A stretch of 35,399 nucleotides of DNA, taken from NCBI RefSeq assembly GCF_002939705.1, contig NZ_MDCB01000018.1, forward strand, positions 1 through 35,399. The letters are read 5' to 3'. This stretch comes from Xanthomonas albilineans (lineage in GTDB: Bacteria > Pseudomonadota > Gammaproteobacteria > Xanthomonadales > Xanthomonadaceae). Shown here in pieces: positions 16,950 to 27,457 of the stretch. The notes below the pieces were generated by a model. That model had not been told where the DNA came from. It saw only the letters and a program-made list of their open reading frames with translations, and searched no databases. The translations under genes and the position numbers were made by a program. Every line of letters starts with the position of its first letter. Position 1 is the stretch's first letter.

Positions 16950-17005
16950 CGGATCGTGCGCAATGGCAATGGCGAGGCGGGCAGCGTAACCGCTGCGCGC
17001 CGTAG

Positions 17006-17563
17006 TCAGTAGGAGAAAAACACCGTTTCGCGTTCGCCCTGCATCCGCACGTCCCATTGGTAGCGCCCCGGCGCGCGCAGTTGCGCGATGAGCGTGGCAC
17101 GGCGCTCGACCGGCACCTGCGCCAGGATCGCGTCGCCGTCCAGATCGTCGTCGCCGAAGTACAGGCGTGTGGGTGCGGCGCGCAACAGCCCGCGCATGAA
17201 CACCAGCACGACCAAATGGGGCGCCTGCGGTCCCTTCGGTCCGGGCACGCGACCGGGCTTGATCGTGCGAAAAGCGAAACGGCCCTGCACGTCGGTCGGC
17301 ACCCGGCCCCAGCCGTGAAAGGCAGGGTCGTGGTCGCCACGACGCGGATCGGCGACATGGTCGTAGATGCCAGCGGCATCGGCCTGCCAGATCTCCAGCA
17401 ACGCATCGCCGACCGGCGCGCCAAGGCCATCGAACACGCTGCCGGCGACCTCCACCTGCGTGCCCTGCGCCTGTGCTGGCGCGATCTCGGTGCAATACAG
17501 CGGCTCCAGCCCGATCCGGTAGTAGGGGCCGACCGTCTGCGAGGGGGTTGCCTGGAAACTCAT
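17006..17563 (-). CDS. pcaG: Protocatechuate 3,4-dioxygenase alpha subunit
   Basis: This 185-residue alpha subunit of the ring-cleaving dioxygenase begins [20 protein letters not shown], the standard PcaG N-terminus. It contains [20 protein letters not shown], then [16 protein letters not shown] and the [18 protein letters not shown] segment. As in other alpha subunits the iron ligands of the beta subunit are not all kept. PcaG and PcaH form the alpha-beta protomer that cleaves protocatechuate to beta-carboxy-cis,cis-muconate. The ATG lies only 5 bp after the pcaH stop, so equal synthesis is expected. Confidence 0.95.
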   Translation of the reverse strand: MSFQATPSQTVGPYYRIGLEPLYCTEIAPAQAQGTQVEVAGSVFDGLGAPVGDALLEIWQADAAGIYDHVADPRRGDHDPAFHGWGRVPTDVQGRFAFRTIKPGRVPGPKGPQAPHLVVLVFMRGLLRAAPTRLYFGDDDLDGDAILAQVPVERRATLIAQLRAPGRYQWDVRMQGERETVFFSY

Positions 17564-17568
17564 CGCGC

Positions 17569-18288
17569 TTACTCCCAAGGGGTCTGTTTGCGTCCGCGCA
17601 GGACGATGTCGAAACGGTAGGCCAACGCATACTCGTTGGCCGCGTGTTCCCAATCGAACGCGGACACCATGCGCTCGCGCGCTTTGGGGTCGTCCACGCA
17701 GTTGAAAATCGGGTCGTAGGCCAGCAGCGGGTCGCCAGGGAAGTACATCTGGGTGACCAGACGCTGGCCGATGCCGTCGCCGTGCAGCGAAAAATGGATG
17801 TGCGCCGGGCGCCAGGCGTTGTAGTGGTTGCGCCACGGATACGCGCCCGGCTTGATGGTGGTAAAGCGGTAGCGACCATGCGCGTCGGTCAGCACCTGGC
17901 CGGTGCCGGTGAAGTTGGGGTCCAGCGGCGCATCGTGGCGGTCGCCATCATGCAGATAGCGGCCGGCCGCATTGCACTGCCAGACTTCGACCACGCGATT
18001 GCACACCGGTTTGCCGTTCTCGTCGAGGACACACCCACCGACGCTGATGCGCTCGCCCAGCGGCGCGCCCGGGAATCCGGCGGTGAGGTCGGCGGCGTGC
18101 GCGCCCAAGGTGATCCGGTCCAGCGTGGGGCCGGTGGCTTCGGACAGCGTCACCGCGATCATGATCGGGTCGCGGGTCGGGCCACGGCTGACGGTGGAGG
18201 CATAAGGCGGATGCCGATAGGCCGGTTGCGTGCCCGGGTACGGGCGACGGTAGCCGAGCAAGGGATCAATCGGGGAATCGTCGTGCAT
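17569..18288 (-). CDS. pcaH: Protocatechuate 3,4-dioxygenase beta subunit
   Basis: This 239-residue catalytic subunit has all four Fe(III) ligands at the spacing of known PcaH: Tyr111 (AGRYLHDG), Tyr150 (KPGAYPW), His163 and His165 ([12 protein letters not shown]). The N-terminal [19 protein letters not shown] and GPTLDRI are also typical. It cleaves the protocatechuate ring between the two hydroxylated carbons using O2. The gene lies 74 bp after pcaF and 5 bp before pcaG in the operon order pcaIJFHGBDC. Confidence 0.96.
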   Translation of the reverse strand: MHDDSPIDPLLGYRRPYPGTQPAYRHPPYASTVSRGPTRDPIMIAVTLSEATGPTLDRITLGAHAADLTAGFPGAPLGERISVGGCVLDENGKPVCNRVVEVWQCNAAGRYLHDGDRHDAPLDPNFTGTGQVLTDAHGRYRFTTIKPGAYPWRNHYNAWRPAHIHFSLHGDGIGQRLVTQMYFPGDPLLAYDPIFNCVDDPKARERMVSAFDWEHAANEYALAYRFDIVLRGRKQTPWE

Positions 18289-18362
18289 CGTCGTATTCTC
18301 GCGGGCTCCAGGCGGAGCCGGTTGACTGGAAGTGGATCATGCAGGTCCGCACGCGCAGCCGG

Positions 18363-19571
18363 CTACAGTCGCTCGATCGCCAGCGCCACGCCCTGGCCGA
18401 CGCCGACGCACATGGCGGCCAGGCCACGCTTGCTACCGCTGGCCTCCAACTGGCGTAGCAGGGTCAGTGCCAGGCGCGCGCCGCTCATGCCCAGCGGATG
18501 GCCGAGTGCGATCGCGCCACCATTGGCGTTGACGTGCGGCGCCGCGTCGTCCAGGCCCAGCGCGCGCGTGCACGCCAGCGCCTGCGCGGCGAAAGCCTCG
18601 TTCAGTTCGATGGCGTCGAACTGCTCCAGGCGCAGGCCCAGCCGTACCAGCAAGGCCTGCGTCGCCGGCACCGGGCCCATGCCCATATAGTCCGGTTCCA
18701 CGCCAGCGCTGGCGAAGCCGAGCACGCGCGCGCGCGGCGTCAGCCCCAGTTCGCGGGCCCGGGTCGGCGTCGCCAGCAACAACGCAGCAGCCCCGTCGTT
18801 GATGCCCGAGGCGTTACCGGCGGTGACGCTGCCGGGCTGACGGAACAACGGCGCCAGCCTGGCCAGCGCCTCGGCGGTGGTGTCCGCACGCGGATGCTCG
18901 TCACGCGACACCGTGACCGTCTCGCCGCGTTTGGCGCCCGGCACATCGACCGCGACGATTTCCTCGTCGAAGAATCCCGCCGCCTGCGCGGCCGCGGCGC
19001 GCTGCTGGCTGCGCAGCGCGAACGCGTCCTGGTCTTCGCGGCAGATACCGTGGCGCGCAGCCACGTTTTCGGCGGTCTCGCCCATCAGTGCCACACCGTA
19101 GCGTGCGCGCATGCGCGGGTTGACGAAGCGCCAGCCCATGGTGCTGTCCTCGATCTGCTGGTTGCGGGCGAAGGCACTATCGGCCTTGCCCATCACCCAT
19201 GGCGCACGCGACATCGACTCGACCCCGCCAGCGATCGCCAAGCCCAGTTCGCCGGCGCGCAGCGCGCGCGCCACCGTGCCGACGGCGTCCAGGCCCGAGC
19301 CGCACAGGCGGTTGACGGTGCAACCAGGCACGCTGCACGGCAGCCCAGCCAGCAGCAGGCTCATGCGTGCGACATTGCGATTATCCTCGCCAGCCTGGTT
19401 GGCGCAGCCGAGGTACACCTCGTCGATGCAGGCCGGATCCAGCTGCGGCTGCCGCGCCAGCAGCGCTTGCAGCGGTAGTGCGCCGAGATCGTCGGCGCGC
19501 ACGCCAGCCAACGCGCCACCATAGCGGCCAATCGGGGTACGGATCCCATCGATGATGTAGGCTTCGCTCAT
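18363..19571 (-). CDS. pcaF: Beta-ketoadipyl-CoA thiolase
   Basis: This 402-residue thiolase splits beta-ketoadipyl-CoA into succinyl-CoA and acetyl-CoA. It has the acyl-accepting Cys90 in [12 protein letters not shown], the catalytic His in [16 protein letters not shown] and the second Cys in AMCVGVGQG. The start [19 protein letters not shown] is typical of PcaF. Its ATG overlaps the pcaJ stop (ATGA). It is assigned to this step because of its place in the pca operon; by itself it could be any acetyl-CoA C-acyltransferase. Confidence 0.95.
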   Translation of the reverse strand: MSEAYIIDGIRTPIGRYGGALAGVRADDLGALPLQALLARQPQLDPACIDEVYLGCANQAGEDNRNVARMSLLLAGLPCSVPGCTVNRLCGSGLDAVGTVARALRAGELGLAIAGGVESMSRAPWVMGKADSAFARNQQIEDSTMGWRFVNPRMRARYGVALMGETAENVAARHGICREDQDAFALRSQQRAAAAQAAGFFDEEIVAVDVPGAKRGETVTVSRDEHPRADTTAEALARLAPLFRQPGSVTAGNASGINDGAAALLLATPTRARELGLTPRARVLGFASAGVEPDYMGMGPVPATQALLVRLGLRLEQFDAIELNEAFAAQALACTRALGLDDAAPHVNANGGAIALGHPLGMSGARLALTLLRQLEASGSKRGLAAMCVGVGQGVALAIERL

Positions 19572-20230
19572 GCGACCGCCGTCAACGGGGCCAGGTTCAA
19601 CGCCAGACCGGTGGCCTGACGCAGGTCGTCCAGACTCACCCCATCGACCAGTTCGAGCACCGTGGCACCGGCCGGGCCGAGCGCGAACACGCCCAGATCG
19701 GTATACACCCGCGACACGCACCGCAGCCCGGTCAACGGATAGCTGCATTCGGCCACCAGTTTGCTTTCCCCGCGCTTGTTCATGAGTTCCATCATGACGT
19801 AGACCTGTTTGGCGCCGATGGCCAGGTCCATCGCGCCGCCGACTGCGGGGATCGCATCGGCCTCGCCGGTGCTCCAGTTGGCCAGATCGCCATGCACCGA
19901 GACTTGGAACGCACCCAGCACGCATACATCCAAGCGACCACTGCGCATCATCGCGAACGAATCGGCGTGGTGGAAATAACAGCCACCGATCAGCAACGTC
20001 ACCGGCTGCTTGCCGGCATTAATCAGGTCCGGATCTTCTTGCCCTGGCGGCGGCGCCGGACCCATGCCGAGGACGCCGTTCTCGCTGTGCAGGAAGATGT
20101 CCTTGTCCGCCGGCAGGAAGTTGGCCACCGCCGTCGGCAGACCGATGCCGAGGTTGACGTAGGCGCCTTCGGGAATGTCGCGCGCCACGCGCGCGGCCAG
20201 CGCATTGCGATCCAGGCCACGACCGCTCAT
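19568..20230 (-). CDS. pcaJ: 3-oxoadipate CoA-transferase subunit B
   Basis: This 220-residue subunit carries the catalytic glutamate (Glu50) in [14 protein letters not shown], which forms the enzyme-CoA intermediate. [17 protein letters not shown] and [15 protein letters not shown] are also typical of family I CoA-transferases. With PcaI it moves CoA from succinyl-CoA to beta-ketoadipate. The ATG at 20230 overlaps the pcaI stop (ATGA); an in-frame ATG three codons earlier is possible. Its own stop overlaps the pcaF start. Confidence 0.95.
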   Translation of the reverse strand: MSGRGLDRNALAARVARDIPEGAYVNLGIGLPTAVANFLPADKDIFLHSENGVLGMGPAPPPGQEDPDLINAGKQPVTLLIGGCYFHHADSFAMMRSGRLDVCVLGAFQVSVHGDLANWSTGEADAIPAVGGAMDLAIGAKQVYVMMELMNKRGESKLVAECSYPLTGLRCVSRVYTDLGVFALGPAGATVLELVDGVSLDDLRQATGLALNLAPLTAVA

Positions 20231-20916
20231 GGCGTGCATACGCCCTCCTGCCTGGTCGCCACCGCCACCAGTCGTTGCACGAAAATGCTCGGGGTAATCA
20301 CCGCTTCCGGATCCAGATCGCCCAACTCCACCACGCGCTCCACCTGCGCGATCGTGCAATCGGCCGCCATTGCCATCAGTGGGCCAAAGTTGCGCGCGGT
20401 CTTGCGGTAGACCAGGTTGCCCCAGCGATCGCCGTACTGCGCTTTGATCAGCGCGAAGTCGGCGCGGATCGGATACTCCAGCACGTAGTGGCGGCCGTCG
20501 ATCTCGCGCGTCTCCTTGCCGGCGGCCAGCGCGGTGCCGTAGCCGGTGGGAGTGAAGATCGCCCCCAGGCCGTTGCCGGCGGCGTGGATACGCGCGGCCA
20601 GATTGCCCTGCGGCACCAACTCCAGTTCCAGTTCGCCAGCACGATAAGCGCTGTCGAAATGCTGTGAGTCGCTCTGGCGCGGGAACGAACAGACGATCTT
20701 GCGCACGCGCCGATGCTTGATCAGCGCGGCCAGGCCCGTCTCGCCGTTGCCGGCATTGTTGTTGACGATAATCAGTTCGCGCGCACCCTGCGCGATCAGC
20801 GCGTCGATCAGCGCTTCCGGCATGCCGGCGGTGCCGAAGCCACCGATCATCACCGTCGCCCCGTCGTGGATGTCGGCCACTGCTGCGCCGCACGAGGCCA
20901 AGGTCTTGTCGATCAT
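20227..20916 (-). CDS. pcaI: 3-oxoadipate CoA-transferase subunit A, first gene of the pca operon
   Basis: This 229-residue subunit has the glycine-rich CoA-binding strand VMIGGFGTAGMPEALIDAL and NNNAGNGETGLAALI, then GTALAAGKETREIDGR, as in PcaI. The ATG at 20916 has GGAG 8-11 nt upstream. It opens the operon pcaIJFHGBDC, in which I, J and F are joined by 4-bp overlaps. The upstream region shared with vanA carries two tandem 15-bp palindromes of the PcaR/PcaU type (21048-21082). Induction by beta-ketoadipate through PcaR is therefore likely (inference). Confidence 0.95.
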   Translation of the reverse strand: MIDKTLASCGAAVADIHDGATVMIGGFGTAGMPEALIDALIAQGARELIIVNNNAGNGETGLAALIKHRRVRKIVCSFPRQSDSQHFDSAYRAGELELELVPQGNLAARIHAAGNGLGAIFTPTGYGTALAAGKETREIDGRHYVLEYPIRADFALIKAQYGDRWGNLVYRKTARNFGPLMAMAADCTIAQVERVVELGDLDPEAVITPSIFVQRLVAVATRQEGVCTP

Positions 20917-21047
20917 CGTCACGCTCCAGCGGTGACGGCTCGCCAATGCTGCGGATAGACACACCAATGCATCCGGAAAAGACTTGCCACAACGCCGGCT
21001 CCTGATCGATCCGGATCCCACGGTAGGATGCCGCTCGGCGGCGGTCA

Positions 21048-21082
21048 ATCCGATAATCGGATATAAAGTTCGATAAACGAAC
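21048..21082. promoter_or_regulatory. Two tandem palindromes, candidate PcaR operators
   Basis: ATCCGATAATCGGAT (21048-21062) is a perfect odd-length palindrome. GTTCGATAAACGAAC (21068-21082) has perfect 5-bp arms. Their centres are 20 bp apart, two helical turns, so dimers would bind the same DNA face. The second closely resembles the PcaR/PcaU/PobR operator core as I recall it (GTTCGATAATCGCAC upstream of P. putida pcaI). They lie 132-166 bp before the pcaI start. Confidence 0.7.
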
Positions 21083-21121
21083 AAAATTTCATGCCCACCC
21101 CTGGGCCGGCAAATGCCGTTG

Positions 21122-21131
21122 ATGTATACAT
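21122..21131. promoter_or_regulatory. Palindrome ATGTATACAT, candidate VanR site 1
   Basis: This perfect 10-bp palindrome shares the core TGTATACA with the second site at 21220-21231. The pattern fits the operator logic of GntR/FCD regulators (GT and AC half-sites in an AT-rich core). It lies 116-125 bp before the vanA start and about 100 bp from the second site, which would permit looping between them. Confidence 0.5.
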
Positions 21132-21219
21132 TGGACGCCGTCCCATTGCATCGACGGTGCTGCGCCCGCCGCAAATTCCCGACAGGACGCAGACAACACG
21201 CAACGCCCCCCGCACGCCT

Positions 21220-21231
21220 GTTGTATACAAC
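21220..21231. promoter_or_regulatory. Palindrome GTTGTATACAAC, candidate VanR site 2
   Basis: This perfect 12-bp palindrome ends 4 bp before the vanA ribosome-binding site (AAGGAG, 21235-21240). A GntR/FCD repressor bound here would block vanA transcription. The nearest encoded regulator of that family is the gene at 22349. The assignment is inference from the family operator pattern and position. Confidence 0.6.
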
Positions 21232-21246
21232 TTCAAGGAGTTCGCC

Positions 21247-22323
21247 ATGGGCCAGCCCATTCCGGCATTTCCGCTCAACGCGTGGTACGCCATCGCCTGG
21301 GACCACGAAGTCAAACACGCGCTGCTTGCGCGCAAAATCTGCAACTTGGAGATCGTCCTGTACCGCACCAGCAGCGGTCACGTCGCCGCGCTCGAAGATG
21401 CCTGTTGGCACCGATTGGTGCCGCTGTCGATGGGCCGGCTGCGCGGCGACGACGTGGTCTGCGGTTATCACGGCCTGGCCTACGACGCCAACGGACGCTG
21501 CGTGCACATGCCATCGCAGGACACCATCAATCCCGCCGCCTGCGTGCGCCGTTTCCCGACGGTGGAACGGCACCGCTACGTGTGGGTGTGGCCTGGCGAT
21601 GCCGCACTGGCCGATCCGGCGCTGGTGCCGGACCTACATTGGAACGACGATCCCGGCTGGGCCGGCGATGGCCGCACCATCGCGATCCAGTGCGACTACC
21701 GGCTGGTCCTGGACAACCTGATGGACCTGACCCACGAAACCTTCGTGCACGGCTCCAGCATCGGCCAGGACGAAGTCGCCGAGGCGCCATTCGACGTCGT
21801 CCACGGCGAACGCAGCGTGGTGGTGTCGCGTTGGATGCTGGAGATCGATCCGCCACCGTTCTGGGCTTGGCAGCTCGAGCATGCGCACGGCTACCGCGGC
21901 AAGGTGGACCGCTGGCAGATCATCCGCTTCGAGGCGCCCTGCACCATCGCCATCGACGTCGGCGTGGCGGTGGCTGGCAGCGGCGCGCCACAGGGCGACC
22001 GCTCGCGCGGCGTCAATGGCTACGTGCTCAACACCGTCACCCCGGAAACCGAGCGTAGCTGCCACTATTTCTGGGCCTTCGTGCGCAACCACTCGCTGCA
22101 CGAGCAATCGATCACCACCCGCCTGCGCGACGGCGTCACCGGCGTGTTCGGCGAGGATGAGGTGGTGCTGGAGGCGCAGCAGCGCGCGATCGACGCGCAC
22201 CCGGACCACGTGTTCTACAACCTCAATGTGGATGCCGGCGGGATGTGGGCGCGGCGCCTCATCGAGCGCATGGTCGCCGCCGAGCAACGCGCGCACGCGC
22301 TGCACCTGCGCATGGTCGGCTGA
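21247..22323 (+). CDS. vanA: Vanillate O-demethylase oxygenase subunit
   Basis: This 358-residue Rieske oxygenase starts at the ATG at 21247, 6 bp after AAGGAG. The Rieske cluster ligands are Cys53 and His55 (CWHRLVPL) and Cys72 and His75 (CGYHGL). The mononuclear iron site reads NLMDLTHETFVH. MGQPIPAFPLNAWYAIAWDH is the usual VanA N-terminus. With VanB it converts vanillate to protocatechuate and formaldehyde. It diverges from pcaI over a 330-bp control region and is followed 25 bp later by vanR. No formaldehyde-detoxification gene is adjacent. Confidence 0.96.
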   Translation: MGQPIPAFPLNAWYAIAWDHEVKHALLARKICNLEIVLYRTSSGHVAALEDACWHRLVPLSMGRLRGDDVVCGYHGLAYDANGRCVHMPSQDTINPAACVRRFPTVERHRYVWVWPGDAALADPALVPDLHWNDDPGWAGDGRTIAIQCDYRLVLDNLMDLTHETFVHGSSIGQDEVAEAPFDVVHGERSVVVSRWMLEIDPPPFWAWQLEHAHGYRGKVDRWQIIRFEAPCTIAIDVGVAVAGSGAPQGDRSRGVNGYVLNTVTPETERSCHYFWAFVRNHSLHEQSITTRLRDGVTGVFGEDEVVLEAQQRAIDAHPDHVFYNLNVDAGGMWARRLIERMVAAEQRAHALHLRMVG

Positions 22324-22348
22324 ACCCACCAGAGACTGAGAACGCCCC

Positions 22349-23098
22349 ATGTCCACCACGCATCCCTTCCGCTCCAGCGCCGCGCAAACCACCCGGGTTC
22401 TGCTCGCACTGCGCGAACTGATCCTAGCCGGCGATCTGGCCGCGAACGAACGCTTATCCGAAATCGCCCTGGTGGAACGCCTGGGCGCCTCGCGCACGCC
22501 GGTGCGCGCGGCGTTGCAACGGCTGGCCGAGGAGGGCCTGGTCCAGCCATTGCCCGGCGGTGGCTATGCGGTGCAGGCGTTCGGCGAGCGCGACGTCGAC
22601 GATGCCATCGAACTGCGCGGCACTCTGGAAGGCCTGGCCGCACGCCTGGCCGCCGAACGCGGCGTGGATCCGGCCCTAATGACGCAGGCACAAGCGGTGT
22701 TGACGCGGATCGACCAGACACTGGCGACGACGACGTTACGCGAAGAGGATTTCGCCAGCTACGTGAGCTGCAACGAACGCTTGCATGCCCTGCTGATCGA
22801 GATGGCCGACAGCCCACTGCTGACACGCGAATGCGCACGAATCGCGCAACTGCCGTTCGCCTCGGCCAGCAGTTTCGTGCTGAACCGCAACCGCGCCGCG
22901 CAGATTTTGCGCCTCGCTCAGGAACAGCATCGCCAGGTCCTAGACGCGATCCAGCGCCGCCAGGGCACGCGCGCCGAAGCCCTGATGCGCGAACACGCAC
23001 GGCTGGCGCAACACAATCTCCATCAAGCCCTACACGAGCACGACACACTCGACCAGATGCAAGGCAACCGCTTGCTCGGGTACCGCCTGCGCGCCTGA
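22349..23098 (+). CDS. vanR: GntR/FCD-family regulator, VanR type
   Basis: This 249-residue regulator has an N-terminal winged helix of the GntR family (LRELILAGDLAANERLSEIA, SRTPVRAALQRLAEEGLV, GGGYAVQ) and an all-helical FCD effector domain (VDDAIELRGTLEGLAARLAA, NERLHALLIEMADSPLL, EEQHRQVLDAIQRRQGTRAE-like C-terminal helices). It is probably the vanillate-responsive repressor of vanAB. It is encoded between vanA and vanB, 25 bp after vanA and 54 bp before vanB, so repression would be autoregulated. Vanillate as effector is inferred from context. Confidence 0.85.
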   Translation: MSTTHPFRSSAAQTTRVLLALRELILAGDLAANERLSEIALVERLGASRTPVRAALQRLAEEGLVQPLPGGGYAVQAFGERDVDDAIELRGTLEGLAARLAAERGVDPALMTQAQAVLTRIDQTLATTTLREEDFASYVSCNERLHALLIEMADSPLLTRECARIAQLPFASASSFVLNRNRAAQILRLAQEQHRQVLDAIQRRQGTRAEALMREHARLAQHNLHQALHEHDTLDQMQGNRLLGYRLRA

Positions 23099-23152
23099 AG
23101 TGCCCCACTAACGCAGCGCCTGCCCACCCCTTCCCGATCGTCGGAATCCACC

Positions 23153-24136
23153 ATGCGCAAAGACTCCCAATGGAACACCGCTCGCATCGTCGCCGTTACC
23201 ACGCCTTGTCAGGAGGTGCGCGAGATCAAGTTCGATCCTGGCAGCGCTGGCCGGCATTTCACTGTCGGCAGCCACATCGACGTGCGCGTGCATATCGGCG
23301 ACACCCCCGACGTGCGCTCCTACTCGCTGGTCGGCGAACCCGCCGCCGATGGACATTACCGCATCGCGGTGCGCGCGGTCGCCGGTAGCCGTGGCGGCTC
23401 GCGTGCGATGTGGGCGCTGGCGGTGGGCGACCAAGTGGAGATTTCCGCGCCAAACAACCAGTTCGCCCTGGACGAGAACGCCGAGCACATCGTGCTGATC
23501 GCCGGCGGCATCGGCATCACCCCTATCCTGGGCATGGCGCAGCGTCTGGCACGCAGCCCGCTCCCCTTCCAGCTGCTCTATGCCGGGCGCAGCCAAGCCA
23601 CCATGGCCTACTTGGAACCATTGCAGGCGTTACTCGGCGAACGCCTGAAGGTGTTCTGTCCCGAGCACCTGGGCCGACTCGAACTGGCCACGCAAATCGC
23701 GCAGTGGCCGCGCGGCGCAGACGTCTATGCGTGCGGGCCGCTGCCGCTGTTGGACGAACTGCGGCAGCGCTGGCGGGAAGATGGTCGCGCGCGCGCGCGC
23801 CTGCACTTCGAAACCTTCGGCAACAGTGGGCATGCACCGGCGCAGGGGTTCGAGGTGGAGATCCCCACCATGGGCAAGACCGTGCAGGTCGGCGCGCACC
23901 AATCGCTGCTGGACGCGCTGAGCGCGGCGGGCGTGGAGGTGATGGCCGACTGTCAGCGTGGCGAATGCGGACTGTGCGTGGTCGATGTCCTGGACAGCAC
24001 CTCGCCGCTGGATCACCGCGACGTGTTCCTGAGCGAGGAACAGCACCGCGACAACCACAAGCTATGCGCTTGTGTTTCGCGCGCGCTCGGTGGACGCATC
24101 CGCATCGACACCGGCTACCGCGCCGACGCATTCTGA
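23153..24136 (+). CDS. vanB: Vanillate O-demethylase reductase subunit
   Basis: This 327-residue reductase of the class IA ring-hydroxylating type has three modules: an FMN-binding barrel with RSYSLVGEP, an NAD-binding domain with IAGGIGITPILGMAQ and YACGPLPLLDEL, and a C-terminal plant-type [2Fe-2S] domain with CQRGECGLCVVDVL and a fourth Cys in HKLCACVSR. It passes electrons from NADH to VanA. It is separated from vanA by vanR, where vanA and vanB are usually adjacent. It converges on the gene at 24206. Confidence 0.95.
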   Translation: MRKDSQWNTARIVAVTTPCQEVREIKFDPGSAGRHFTVGSHIDVRVHIGDTPDVRSYSLVGEPAADGHYRIAVRAVAGSRGGSRAMWALAVGDQVEISAPNNQFALDENAEHIVLIAGGIGITPILGMAQRLARSPLPFQLLYAGRSQATMAYLEPLQALLGERLKVFCPEHLGRLELATQIAQWPRGADVYACGPLPLLDELRQRWREDGRARARLHFETFGNSGHAPAQGFEVEIPTMGKTVQVGAHQSLLDALSAAGVEVMADCQRGECGLCVVDVLDSTSPLDHRDVFLSEEQHRDNHKLCACVSRALGGRIRIDTGYRADAF

Positions 24137-24205
24137 AATGCAAAGATTCGACGCCGCCCGCCACAGCGGACGACGCCATGGGATGACCGCTGGATCAGGT
24201 GCAGA

Positions 24206-24694
24206 TCACTTGGTCGCCGCGTCCCAATGCTCCTGAATCTTACCGTTCTGGATGCGGAACATATCGAACCAAGTGGTCGTGTAGGTCTTGCTCGCATCCT
24301 TGGGATCGGGCAGCGTGCGCACCGACACCAGGGTCACGTGGTCGCCTTCGGCCAGAATCGCCACCAGCGGCAATTGCACCCGTGGCTGGATCGGCTGCGG
24401 CTTCACGAAAGACGTCAGGAACGCCAGGAACGCATCGCGCCCATTGGCCACGTTCGGATTGTGCTGGATGTAATCCTTCGCCATGTACTGCGGAGCGTAC
24501 TCGGTATGTCCCGCCTCGAACACGATCCTCCAAAAATCGTAGACCAGACGCTTGTTGGCGGTAGTGCACCAATCCTGACCCTGCAGCAGTTGTGCGTGAT
24601 TGGGGTTGGCGGTGACGGCCGTCTGCGCGAACGCGGACACGGCGGGAAGCGCAAGCAGCAAAGCCAGCAGATACATCTGAACGCGAATCTTCAC
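24206..24694 (-). CDS. Exported SnoaL-like (NTF2-fold) protein
   Basis: This 162-residue protein starts at the GTG at 24694, with GGAGAG 8-13 nt upstream. Residues 1-24 form a signal peptide (VQMYLLALLLALPAVSAFAQ). The mature part has the SnoaL-like layout: VYDFWRIVFEAGHTEYAPQY, DYIQHNPNVANGRDAFLAFL, then strands ending WFDMFRIQNGKIQEHWD. The IQHNP and EHWD motifs are the hallmark of the predicted SnoaL-like aldol-condensation-type family. The substrate is unknown. It converges on vanB, 69 bp away, and is not obviously part of the catabolic operons. Confidence 0.8.
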   Translation of the reverse strand: MKIRVQMYLLALLLALPAVSAFAQTAVTANPNHAQLLQGQDWCTTANKRLVYDFWRIVFEAGHTEYAPQYMAKDYIQHNPNVANGRDAFLAFLTSFVKPQPIQPRVQLPLVAILAEGDHVTLVSVRTLPDPKDASKTYTTTWFDMFRIQNGKIQEHWDAATK

Positions 24695-25093
24695 GATTAA
24701 CTCTCCGGAGAAAATAGGCAATGGTGCGCGGGCCGTGCGATCGCTGCGATGTGCGCGGACGACCAATGGCTATGGCGCGGTCGCAGCGTAGCAATGTTCG
24801 CCAGCAGAAAAGAGCCGGATACCGGATGAATTGGGGAAATTTCTCAGGTTTTTTGCTGCGATGGGAGAGACGCCACAATTACCAAAACATCAGAAATGGT
24901 CATCGCATTTACGCAATTTTCTGCACCGCACACATCTGCGGCCACGCGAGAAAACCGCCCTTCTGCAATGACAATTTTCACGATCTATCGCAGCCACCCA
25001 GCATGACGATCATGAACGTATGCGAGGTACACGCGCATCGCATCGTGTCATCCCGCAGCGCATGGGCAACACGATGTAAGCACGGTGCGTGGG
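24695..25093. other. 399-bp intergenic region with a weak hairpin after pobA
   Basis: No gene is supported here. The part at 24830-25000 is AT-richer than its surroundings and presumably holds the promoter of the leftward SnoaL-like gene. CATCGTGT (25041-25048) and ACACGATG (25069-25076) form an 8-bp inverted repeat with a 20-nt loop, 18-53 bp beyond the pobA stop. It is a possible but weak transcription end, with no T-run. Confidence 0.3.
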
Positions 25094-27276
<2,183 letters not shown>

Positions 27277-27416
27277 GAAACCGCTGATGGATTCTGAGGA
27301 TCCGTGTTCGGACTCGGGGCGATAGCAGTCGTCCCGCCCATGACGCGGCTTTCCCAATGCGATGCGAGCGCTCGCCGCACCGTGTTGCACAAGCGCATCC
27401 ACACACCATCGCATGA

Positions 27417-27448
27417 CTGCGCTGCCGAGGCAGGCACCGGCAGCGCAG
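27417..27448 (-). terminator. GC-rich hairpin after vdh
   Basis: CTGCGCTGCCG (27417-27427) and CGGCAGCGCAG (27438-27448) form a perfect 11-bp stem with a 10-nt loop. It lies 10 bp beyond the vdh stop in the direction of transcription and between the convergent pobR and vdh genes. No T-run follows, so it may act as a transcript-stabilising or Rho-assisted end and not as a strict intrinsic terminator. Confidence 0.45.
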
Positions 27449-27457
27449 GATGCCGGA

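Noticed and set aside
16950-17879. Upstream extension of the pcaB frame to 17879
   Set aside because: It overlaps pcaG and pcaH on the same strand; the conserved PcaB N-terminus begins at 16949.
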